Shown piece by piece: positions 1 through 6,237 of a stretch of 7,333 bases of DNA; position 1 is the stretch's first letter; every line of letters starts with the position of its first letter. The notes under the pieces were generated by a model. It was given only the letters and a program-made list of their open reading frames with translations, searched no databases and was not told where the DNA came from. The position numbers were made by a program, and so were the translations under genes. The DNA is taken from contig JASGFT010000214.1 of the NCBI GenBank assembly GCA_047605425.1, positions 1-7,333 of the forward strand, written 5' to 3'. The stretch is from JAKPAM01 sp047605425. GTDB taxonomy: Bacteria; Pseudomonadota; Gammaproteobacteria; Burkholderiales; Burkholderiaceae_E.

Positions 1-55
1 CACCCGAGGGATTGCCCGGGTTACCCGGGTTCTCGCCGCCACCCGAGGGATTGCC
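1..55 (-). repeat. 39-bp-period linker repeat at the left edge (Gly/Asn/Pro/Ser)
   Basis: The 16-bp sequence CACCCGAGGGATTGCC (plus strand) occurs exactly at 1-16 and at 40-55, offset by 39 bp, which is 13 codons. In the adhesin-like protein this gives GNPSG twice with GGENPGNP between. The second copy touches the window edge, so there may be more units to the left. It reads as a flexible linker separating the first three repeats from whatever follows. Confidence 0.6.
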
Positions 56-1444
56 GGAATTTCTTCCGCCCGGGATCTCGATCCTGATCTTGCCGACCGC
101 CTCGCCGCCCTCCTGATCGCACAGGCGATACGAGAACGTATCGGTCACCGTCTGTCCGGCCGGAATGTCGAGATCGGCATGCGGTACGTACGTGTACGTA
201 CCGTCGCGGTTGATCACCAGGTCGCCGTAGTTGCCGTGCACGACGTCGCCGACATGCTCGCGCGCGATGTCGGTCGGCGACGAGGCGTCGCCGGGAACGA
301 CGCCTTCGATCGTCAGCGTATCGCCGTCCTTGTCGTAGTCGGCGCCGTTGCCGTGGCCGTCGGGCTGCAGCACGGTGCCGTCGGTGATCGAGGTCTCGGG
401 CGTCGTCTGGCGCACGTGCTCGAGGCCGACCGGCGGGGTGTTGACGCCGAGCAGATGGATCGTGATCGTCGTCGTCGCCGTGTGGCCATCGCAGTCGGCG
501 ACCGTGTACGTGAACACGTCCTGCGCGCGCTCGCCGCGCGCCAGGTCCCTGCCCGCCTGGTTGACGACGTAGCCATAGCTGCCGTCGGGTTGCAGCGTCA
601 GCGCGCCGTACTGGCCGCCGATCGCCGTGCCCACCGCGCCGCTGACGTCGGCGCCCGTGTCGCCGGCCCGGACGCCGACCACGTGCAGGCCCTCGCCGTG
701 GTCGGCCTGGTCGTCATGCCACGGCGTCGCGCTGTCGTGGTCGCCGCCGATCGCCTTGCCGTCGGTGATCGTGTCGGCGTTCGTGATCCAGTACTCGTCC
801 GGATTGGCGTCGATCGAATGACCGCCGGCGCCGCAATCGGTGATGCTGATCGTGATCGTCGAGATCGCCTCGCCGCCCCGGTCGTCGCACAGCTTGTACG
901 AGAACACGTCGTGCAGCGTCTGGCCGGCGCCCACCGTCAGGCCGTCGTCCGGCTTGTAGCAGTAGCTGCCGTCGGCCTGCAGCCACAGCGTGCCGTGCTG
1001 GCCGTGGATCGCCTCGCCCAGGCCGGTGCGCGGCACCTCGTCGACGTCGGTCTTCGCGCCGGCGGTCACGCCGGTCAGGTGCAGCGCATCGCCATCGGGA
1101 TCCGACGCGGGCGTATTGCCGTGCCCGTCTTCGTGCAGCACCTGGCCGTCCCAGATCTTCTGGCCGGGCGCCGTGGTCCGCGCGTTGTCGTGGCCGACCG
1201 GATCATGGTTGATCGTGCAGTTCGTCATCACGGCGGGCGGCGCCGCCGGCTCGGCGTGCTGCGCGTCGACATGGGTCGGCACCATCGCCTCGGCGGTGGC
1301 CGGCGCCGCGCCGTCGAACAGCATCCGGGGCTCGACCGCGAACGCGGTCAGCCGGGACCGGCGCGGCGGCGCGCCGCCCGGCACGCTGGTTTCGCGCTCG
1401 CGCGCCATCCCGAAACTCTTGGCGATGGGTTTCAACAGAAACAT
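1..1444 (-). CDS. Large repetitive adhesin-like protein (VCBS/Ig-like repeats), N-terminal 481 residues, 3' end off the window
   Basis: The start at 1444 is set by a good Shine-Dalgarno sequence, GGAGG, seven bases upstream. The frame stays open to position 1, so the gene is cut by the window edge. There is no classical signal peptide. Residues 30-47 hold the basic stretch and EPRMLFDGA motif typical of the N-terminus of very large repetitive bacterial surface proteins (LEPR-type). Three tandem repeats follow, at about residues 80-203, 204-333 and 334-457. Each has Asp-rich loops, an L-x-x-DGSYxY-like strand motif, an F-[ST]-Y strand and a final Thr/Ile-rich strand, as in VCBS or cadherin-like domains. 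Residues 458-481 are a Gly/Asn/Pro/Ser linker. Known relatives are mostly exported by type I secretion and act in adhesion or biofilm. That role is inferred, because the C-terminus and any secretion signal are not visible. Each repeat carries a cysteine at the same place, which is unusual. The gene lies downstream of bcsE on the same strand. Confidence 0.85.
   Translation of the reverse strand, partial: MFLLKPIAKSFGMARERETSVPGGAPPRRSRLTAFAVEPRMLFDGAAPATAEAMVPTHVDAQHAEPAAPPAVMTNCTINHDPVGHDNARTTAPGQKIWDGQVLHEDGHGNTPASDPDGDALHLTGVTAGAKTDVDEVPRTGLGEAIHGQHGTLWLQADGSYCYKPDDGLTVGAGQTLHDVFSYKLCDDRGGEAISTITISITDCGAGGHSIDANPDEYWITNADTITDGKAIGGDHDSATPWHDDQADHGEGLHVVGVRAGDTGADVSGAVGTAIGGQYGALTLQPDGSYGYVVNQAGRDLARGERAQDVFTYTVADCDGHTATTTITIHLLGVNTPPVGLEHVRQTTPETSITDGTVLQPDGHGNGADYDKDGDTLTIEGVVPGDASSPTDIAREHVGDVVHGNYGDLVINRDGTYTYVPHADLDIPAGQTVTDTFSYRLCDQEGGEAVGKIRIEIPGGRNSGNPSGGGENPGNPGNPSG
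74..1207 (-). repeat. Three tandem Ig-like/VCBS-type protein repeats (about 124, 130 and 124 residues)
   Basis: The repeat units are diverged in DNA but align in protein. Shared landmarks are GTLWLQADGSYCY, GALTLQPDGSYGY and GDLVINRDGTYTY at about residues 151, 280 and 407. Next come DVFSYKLCDD, DVFTYTVADCD and DTFSYRLCDQ at about 179, 309 and 435, then a closing strand rich in Thr and Ile. Units 1 and 3 resemble each other most (both have LCD-x-x-GGEA) and unit 2 is the outlier. Acidic loops such as DPDGD (115-119) and DKDGD (371-375) suggest calcium binding. That is inference from the family type. Confidence 0.8.
1307..1336 (-). other. LEPR-like N-terminal motif (V-EPRMLFDGA)
   Basis: Residues 37-46 of the adhesin-like protein read VEPRMLFDGA, preceded by an Arg-rich stretch (PPRRSRL) and followed by an Ala/Pro-rich segment. 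This resembles the L-EPR-x-L/M-F-D-G-A signature near the start of giant repetitive proteins in proteobacteria. Its exact function is not settled. Here it supports both the chosen start codon and the family assignment. Confidence 0.7.
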
Positions 1445-1720
1445 CAGAGATCCTCCGTCCGAAGGCAGGTTCCGCTCGATGCGGATCAGGCCTCGAATGT
1501 ATGTGACCCGACGAACGGTCGCCGTGAAATCCTTAACGGTCGACGTCGGTACCCGCTGGCGACGGGTTCAGGCTGGCTGGTTTTCTTGTATGGCTGGCGG
1601 TCGCGCGGCCGGCGACGACTCGGGACGCGGGCCGCGGCGATGGATCAGACGGATCGACGAGTCACGGAAGCTCCCCTGTTTGTCGAGATCGACGACGACC
1701 GGCGTTGTCTACCGCGTCGG
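1445..1720. other. Intergenic region between bcsE and the adhesin-like gene
   Basis: This 276-bp stretch is less GC-rich than its surroundings. I see no protein gene in it: the minus strand has no ATG, and a GTG preceded by GGGGAG opens only six codons. No strong hairpin with a T-tract follows bcsE, so read-through from bcsE into the adhesin-like gene is possible. A weak -10-like TACATT on the minus strand (1496-1501) could serve the adhesin-like gene, but I find no convincing -35. The octamer AACGGTCG occurs twice on the plus strand, at 1514-1521 and 1535-1542, exactly 21 bp apart. Confidence 0.5.
1452..1456 (-). promoter_or_regulatory. Ribosome binding site of the adhesin-like gene
   Basis: GGAGG on the minus strand is spaced seven bases (ATCTCTG) from the ATG at 1444. 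It fixes that start rather than the in-frame ATG for Met13. The EPRMLFDGA motif lies at the expected distance downstream. Confidence 0.75.
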
Positions 1721-3292
1721 TCAGGATGACGCGAATCCACTTTCTGACGAGCCTTCGAATTCCTCGCGGATCACGGTGTTCTCGAACACCGCGTCCGACA
1801 GGTTGACCGCGGCGTGATCGAGCAGCCGGATCGCCCGCAGGATCTCGCCCTGCTCGCCCAGCAACTGGAAATCGGCCAGCAGCTTCTCGAATCGCGCGCC
1901 CAGCAGCCGCGCCATGACGCCGGCCGCCCGCTCGGGCAGGCAGCCGTACAACAGCATCCAGCCGCCGCCGTCGTGCTGCGTGAACAGGCAGTTTCGCCCG
2001 CGCGACAGCGCGCCGATGACCGCGCGCATCGCCTGCGGCGAGACCGCGCTGAAGCGCACCAGGCACACCGGCACGTCCAGCGTCGACGCGCGGCCGAGCA
2101 TCTCGGCGACGTGACGGCGAAAATCGGCCACGCCGACCACCTGCGAGGCCTGGTCCAGGTCGGCGCCGTCGAGCAGCCGTTCCAGGTCCGGCTCGTAGTG
2201 GCGGCTCGACAGGGTTCCGCGCAGCGACTCGGCCATCGCCAGCGCGGCCTGCCCGGACACTTCCTGCGGGATGATCATGTTCATGCCCAGGCGCATCAGC
2301 GCGGCCACCTGCGGCACGCGCAGCCGGGCGCCGCATTCGCGCACGACGATGCGCAACTGCGGGCGCGGCGTCGCGCGCAGGACGGCGACCGCCTGCGCGA
2401 GCTCGCGCAGCGACGACATCTGGTCGAAATGCAGCAGGACGGTGCCGCCGACGATCGTGCGCGCCTTGTCGACCGCGTCGAGCATCGTCTCGGCCTGCAT
2501 CCAGCCGTTGGCGGTCTGCGGAAAATCGACGGTCGCGCCCTGCGTGGCCAGCAGCACCTCGTGCCGCGGATCGATCGTCTTGCGGCCGAAGACCGGCCGG
2601 GCCTTCAGGCCGCCGTCGACGATCTCCAGCGAATAACTGGCCCGCGTCATCGCGCCGGTCGCGCCGAACCAGTGGATGACGTCCAGGACCGCCTGGTCGT
2701 CGGCCTCGCGCACGAAGGCCAGCCCGGCGAAACGCTCGGCCAGCCCGGACAGCGCCGACGATTCTTCCAGCGGCCGCGCGAAGATCGCCAGCAGCGTGTG
2801 GTCCCGCTCGCCGACCCAGGCCTGCACCGAACCGCCGACGCTCTGCGCGCCGGCCGCATCGTCCAGGCGGAAACCATCGTCGGCGCCGTCGAGCACGATC
2901 AGCGAGCGCGCCGGCAGGTCCAGCCCCTGCAGCGCCCGCGGCAGGCGACGCGGACCGTCCGCCCGCGCGTCGGCGGCGCCAAGCTCATGGATCGTCAGCA
3001 GGCCACCCCGCTCGAACTCGGCCAGCTCGACACCGTTGAGCGCCAGCTTGCGCAGGAACTGGCGCGGATCCTGCGGCGTCATCACCGCCGCCGACGCTCC
3101 GGCGCGCAGCGCCTTGAGCAGGGCCGCGCCGATCAGCGCCAGCCGTACGCCCTGCTGCGCGATCGCGACCGCGTAGACCATGCCCGCGGCCAGCCTGCCC
3201 AGGCGGACGGGCGCGCCGTCGAGGCCCAGTTCGAACGGCAGCGGCCCCGCGGGCCGGGACGAGGACGAAGGAAGATCTTCCAAGGTGCTCAT
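1721..3292 (-). CDS. bcsE: BcsE, c-di-GMP-binding cellulose biosynthesis protein (GIL domain)
   Basis: The product is a 523-residue cytoplasmic protein, close to the ~520 residues of E. coli BcsE. In enterobacteria BcsE binds c-di-GMP and assists the inner-membrane cellulose synthase complex. The family's layout is visible: a degenerate NTPase-like N-terminal part (about 30-240), a central REC-like/GIL segment (about 245-400) and a degenerate GGDEF-like C-terminal part (about 405-500). The clearest match to E. coli is residues 315-375, where IVVREC-x-x-RLR, LMRLGMNMIIP and SSRHYEPDLERLL parallel the segments around the E. coli RATD motif. The equivalent tetrapeptide here is R325-V-P-Q328, lacking the usual Asp. 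A second match is LAFVREADDQAVLDVIHWF (191-209). The start at 3292 has no Shine-Dalgarno sequence but a TACAAT box lies just upstream. An in-frame ATG at 3427 would add 45 low-complexity residues and seems less likely. No bcsA or bcsB is in the window. It is divergent from pepN. Confidence 0.87.
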   Translation of the reverse strand: MSTLEDLPSSSSRPAGPLPFELGLDGAPVRLGRLAAGMVYAVAIAQQGVRLALIGAALLKALRAGASAAVMTPQDPRQFLRKLALNGVELAEFERGGLLTIHELGAADARADGPRRLPRALQGLDLPARSLIVLDGADDGFRLDDAAGAQSVGGSVQAWVGERDHTLLAIFARPLEESSALSGLAERFAGLAFVREADDQAVLDVIHWFGATGAMTRASYSLEIVDGGLKARPVFGRKTIDPRHEVLLATQGATVDFPQTANGWMQAETMLDAVDKARTIVGGTVLLHFDQMSSLRELAQAVAVLRATPRPQLRIVVRECGARLRVPQVAALMRLGMNMIIPQEVSGQAALAMAESLRGTLSSRHYEPDLERLLDGADLDQASQVVGVADFRRHVAEMLGRASTLDVPVCLVRFSAVSPQAMRAVIGALSRGRNCLFTQHDGGGWMLLYGCLPERAAGVMARLLGARFEKLLADFQLLGEQGEILRAIRLLDHAAVNLSDAVFENTVIREEFEGSSESGFASS

Positions 3293-3298
3293 GCGCGG

Positions 3299-3304
3299 AT
3301 TGTA
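3299..3304 (-). promoter_or_regulatory. Candidate -10 box (TACAAT) of bcsE
   Basis: On the minus strand TACAAT ends six bases before the A of the bcsE start codon at 3292. A transcript starting at the usual distance would begin at or next to that A, giving a leaderless mRNA, which fits the absence of a Shine-Dalgarno sequence. There is no good -35 hexamer at 17-18 bp, so this is a moderate call. If bcsE instead starts at 3427, this box would be coding sequence. Confidence 0.45.
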
Positions 3305-3413
3305 GGCATACCGGCCGCGCGCGCTGACGCTTTTCGGATCGGCGTCCGACCAGGGGTCGGTATCGCGTCGCGTACGCGCCACAGTGGCCGGACCGGCACC
3401 GGTGACCGGCGTT

Positions 3414-3443
3414 TTGGGGGCGGTCATCGAGCCGCCGTACAAT
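3414..3443 (+). promoter_or_regulatory. Candidate sigma-70 promoter of pepN
   Basis: TTGGGG at 3414-3419 and TACAAT at 3438-3443 are separated by 18 bp. The -10 is one mismatch from the consensus TATAAT. The -35 matches only its first three bases. Transcription would start near 3450, leaving a leader of about 77 bases before the ATG at 3527. Confidence 0.5.
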
Positions 3444-3526
3444 TCCCAGGGCGCACCGGGTCCGGCCCGGATGCCGATCGCCGCCGCCCGCTTCCGACAC
3501 CCCCTCCTCTTCCCGGACTCCCCGCC

Positions 3527-6181
3527 ATGCGAACAGATCAAGGATTGGTCATCCAGCGCTCCGACTACCGGCCGTGGCCGTTCGCGATCGATCGCGTCGC
3601 GCTCGCCTTCGACCTGGACCCGGCCGCGACCCGGGTGACGACCGAGGCCCGGGTGCGGCGCGTCGGCGCGCCGGACGCCGCGCTCGAGCTGGCCGGCGAC
3701 GGGCCGACGCTGCTCGAGGTGCGCATCGACGGCCGCCCGCTGGCGCCGGACGCGTTCACCTGCGACGCGTCGCTGCTGCGCATCGCCCGCGTGCCCGACA
3801 CGTTCACGCTGACCGTCGTCACCCGCATCGATCCGAGCGCCAACACGACGCTGATGGGGCTGTACGTCTCCAACGGCAACTACTTCACGCAGTGCGAGGC
3901 CGAGGGCTTCCGGCGGATCACGTTCTTCCCGGACCGCCCGGACGTGATGACGCGCTACACGGTCACGATCCGCGCCGACGAGGCCGCCTGCCCGGTGCTG
4001 CTGTCCAACGGCAACCTGGTCGCGCAGGGCGACTGCGACGATCGGCCCGGCTGGCACTGGGCGCGCTGGGAGGATCCGTTTCCGAAACCGAGCTACCTGT
4101 TCGCGTTGGTCGCCGGCCGGTTCGCGGCGCGCGAGGAGCGGATCAAGACCGGCTCGGGCCGCGACGCGCTGCTGCAGGTCTGGGTCGAGCCCGGCAACGA
4201 GGACAAGACCGGCCACGCGATGCAGTCGCTGATCCACGCGATCCGCTGGGACGAGCAGCGCTTCGGCCTCGAACTGGATCTCGAACGCTTCATGATCGTC
4301 GCGGTCGGCGACTTCAACATGGGCGCGATGGAGAACAAGGGGCTGAACATCTTCAACACCAAGTACGTGTTCGCCAATCCGCGCATCGCCACCGACGCCG
4401 ACTTCGCCAACATCGAAGCGGTGGTCGGCCACGAATACTTCCACAACTGGACCGGCAACCGCGTCACCTGCCGGGACTGGTTCCAGCTCACGCTCAAGGA
4501 AGGCCTGACCGTCTTTCGCGACCAGGAGTTCTCGGCCGACATGCTGGCCGCCAGCGCCGCCGACGAGGCGGCCGCGCGCAGCGCCCGCGCCGTCAAGCGG
4601 ATCGAGGACGTGCGCACGCTGCGCTCGGTGCAGTTCCCCGAGGACGCCGGGCCGATGGCGCACCCGATCCGGCCCGACAGCTACCAGGAGATCAACAACT
4701 TCTACACGGTCACCGTCTACGAGAAAGGCGCCGAGGTGATCCGGATGCTGCAGACGCTGGTCGGGCGCGACGGCTTCCGCAAGGGGATCGACCTGTACTT
4801 CGCGCGGCACGACGGCCAGGCGGTCACCTGCGACGACTTCGTCGCGGCGATCGCCGACGCCAACCAGCGCGACCTGACGGTGTTCGGCCGCTGGTACTCG
4901 CAGGCCGGCACGCCGCAGTTGCGGATCGACGGCCATTACGACGCGGCCGCCCGGCGCTACCGGCTCGACGTGCGGCAAACCTGCGCGCCGTCGCCGGGCC
5001 AGCCGGCCAAGCTGCCGTTCCACGTCCCGCTGGCGGTCGGCCTGATCGGGCCGGACGGCCGCGACCTGCTGCCGGCGACCCGCGTGCTGGACCTCACGCA
5101 GGCCGAGCAGCAGTTCGTGTTCGACGGCATCGACGAAGAGCCGGTGCCCTCGCTGCTGCGCGATTTCTCGGCGCCGGTCGTCGTCGAGTACCCGTATACG
5201 ACCGCGCAGCTCGCGTTCCTGGCCGCGCACGACAGCGATCCGTTCAACCGCTGGGAGGCGATCCAGCGGCTGGCCACCGACTGCGTGCTGCGCGTGCTCG
5301 CCGGCGCCGAGTTGCCCGCGCAGGCGGGCGCGCTGGTCGACGTGCTGCGCGCGACCATCGAGGACGAGAGCCTGGACCCCGCGTATCGCGAGCAGATGCT
5401 GATCCTGCCGACCGAGGGCTTCACGGCCGAGCAACTGCCGGTCGTCGATCCGGCCGCCGTCCGCCAGGCGCGCAACGCGCTGCGCCGGCACATCGGCCAG
5501 CGGTTGCTCGAGCTCTGGCGTGGGCTGCACGCCCGGCTGGCGCCGACCGGTCCGTATTCGCCCGATCCGGTGCAGGCCGGCCGGCGCGGACTGCGCAACG
5601 CGGCGCTGGGTTTCTGGATCGACAGCGGCGACCCGGCCGCGCAGGCCGCCGCGCTCGCGCAGTACCGCGCCGCCGACAACATGACCGACCGGCTCGCCGC
5701 GATGCAAGGGCTCGTCAACAGCCCGTCGGCCGACCGCGAGCTGGTGCTGGCCGATTTCGCGGTCACCTTCGCCGACGAGCCGCTGGCGATGGACAAGTGG
5801 TTCATGCTGCAGGCCGCCGCGCACCGCCAGCCGGGCGACGCGCCGGTGCTCGCGCGCGTGCGCACGCTGCTCGAGCACCCGGCGTTCTCGATCCGCAACC
5901 CCAACAAGGTGCGCGCGCTGATCGGCAGCTTCTGCAACGGCAACCTCGCCGAATTCCATGCGGCCGATGGCTCGGGCTACGCGTTCTGGCGCGAGCAGGT
6001 GCTGCGGCTCGACCCGATCAACCCACAGGAGGCCGCCCGGCTGGCGCGCGCGCTGGACCGCTGGCGCAAGTTCACCCCCGATCGCCGCCAGGCGATGAAG
6101 GCCGCGATCGAGCAGGTCGCCGCGGCGCCGGGGCTGTCGGCCGACGTCGCCGAGATCGTCACCAAGGCGCTGGCGAGCTGA
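3527..6181 (+). CDS. pepN: Aminopeptidase N (M1 family zinc metallopeptidase)
   Basis: This is an 884-residue cytoplasmic enzyme that removes N-terminal amino acids from peptides, a late step in intracellular protein turnover. It aligns with E. coli PepN along its whole length (about 870 residues there). Residues 266-270 are GAMEN, the exopeptidase substrate-binding motif. Zinc ligands and the catalytic glutamate are in H302-E303-Y-F-H306 with E325 18 residues after the motif. Tyr398, in VYEKGAEVIRM, is the expected transition-state tyrosine. The C-terminal helical region keeps family landmarks such as NNMTD, MDKWF, NPNKVRALIG and FHAADGSGY. It ends in TKALAS, close to the E. coli end. Compared with E. 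coli there is an Ala-rich insertion of about 12 residues near 340-352, after the zinc site. The start MRTDQGLVIQRSDYR fits the family N-terminus, although no clear Shine-Dalgarno sequence precedes it. fbp follows after 56 bp in the same direction. Confidence 0.98.
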   Translation: MRTDQGLVIQRSDYRPWPFAIDRVALAFDLDPAATRVTTEARVRRVGAPDAALELAGDGPTLLEVRIDGRPLAPDAFTCDASLLRIARVPDTFTLTVVTRIDPSANTTLMGLYVSNGNYFTQCEAEGFRRITFFPDRPDVMTRYTVTIRADEAACPVLLSNGNLVAQGDCDDRPGWHWARWEDPFPKPSYLFALVAGRFAAREERIKTGSGRDALLQVWVEPGNEDKTGHAMQSLIHAIRWDEQRFGLELDLERFMIVAVGDFNMGAMENKGLNIFNTKYVFANPRIATDADFANIEAVVGHEYFHNWTGNRVTCRDWFQLTLKEGLTVFRDQEFSADMLAASAADEAAARSARAVKRIEDVRTLRSVQFPEDAGPMAHPIRPDSYQEINNFYTVTVYEKGAEVIRMLQTLVGRDGFRKGIDLYFARHDGQAVTCDDFVAAIADANQRDLTVFGRWYSQAGTPQLRIDGHYDAAARRYRLDVRQTCAPSPGQPAKLPFHVPLAVGLIGPDGRDLLPATRVLDLTQAEQQFVFDGIDEEPVPSLLRDFSAPVVVEYPYTTAQLAFLAAHDSDPFNRWEAIQRLATDCVLRVLAGAELPAQAGALVDVLRATIEDESLDPAYREQMLILPTEGFTAEQLPVVDPAAVRQARNALRRHIGQRLLELWRGLHARLAPTGPYSPDPVQAGRRGLRNAALGFWIDSGDPAAQAAALAQYRAADNMTDRLAAMQGLVNSPSADRELVLADFAVTFADEPLAMDKWFMLQAAAHRQPGDAPVLARVRTLLEHPAFSIRNPNKVRALIGSFCNGNLAEFHAADGSGYAFWREQVLRLDPINPQEAARLARALDRWRKFTPDRRQAMKAAIEQVAAAPGLSADVAEIVTKALAS

Positions 6182-6227
6182 GAACCCGAGCTTCCGGCCA
6201 GCCGACGCCCGCCGTTCACTCAAAAAA

Positions 6228-6232
6228 AAGGA
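6228..6232 (+). promoter_or_regulatory. Ribosome binding site of fbp
   Basis: AAGGA, five bases before the ATG at 6238, ends a run of eight A residues (6222-6229). The A-rich stretch stands out in this GC-rich DNA and probably gives an unstructured ribosome entry site. It supports the chosen start. Confidence 0.7.
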
Positions 6233-6237
6233 CCAAG

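Larger units (their letters stand above)
3293..3526. other. Divergent intergenic region between bcsE and pepN
   Basis: This 234-bp region separates two divergent genes. It holds candidate promoters for both: TACAAT on the minus strand at 3299-3304 and TACAAT on the plus strand at 3438-3443, about 140 bp apart and pointing outward. I find no additional gene and no clear operator. The last 25 bases before pepN are C/T-rich with no recognisable Shine-Dalgarno sequence. Confidence 0.55.

Noticed and set aside
1334..1349. GACCGCG-AA-CGCGGTC hairpin near the start of the adhesin-like gene
   Set aside because: It is seven bp long, lies inside coding sequence and arises from the codons for TAFAV. 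It has no terminator features.
1645..1680. GTG preceded by GGGGAG on the minus strand, a possible small bcsF-like gene
   Set aside because: The frame stops after six codons.
1445..1720. A c-di-GMP riboswitch ahead of the adhesin-like gene
   Set aside because: I looked because of bcsE but found none of the conserved GEMM-type sequence blocks.
179..1729. A 516-codon open frame on the plus strand opposite the adhesin-like gene
   Set aside because: Its composition is low-complexity Arg/Val/Ala. The minus frame has the EPRMLFDGA motif, repeats and a good ribosome binding site.
1814..6181. Upstream extension of the pepN frame back to 1814
   Set aside because: It runs antisense to bcsE with Gln/Arg/Ala-rich composition. 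PepN homology begins at the ATG at 3527.
1721..6223. A 1500-codon open frame on the minus strand reaching through pepN
   Set aside because: Only the last 523 codons (bcsE) are real. The part opposite pepN is Arg/Val/Asp/Gln-rich antisense translation, a usual effect of high GC.
3574..6237. Long open frame upstream of and in phase with fbp
   Set aside because: It is out of frame with pepN and Arg-rich. Fbp homology and the Shine-Dalgarno sequence both place the start at 6238.
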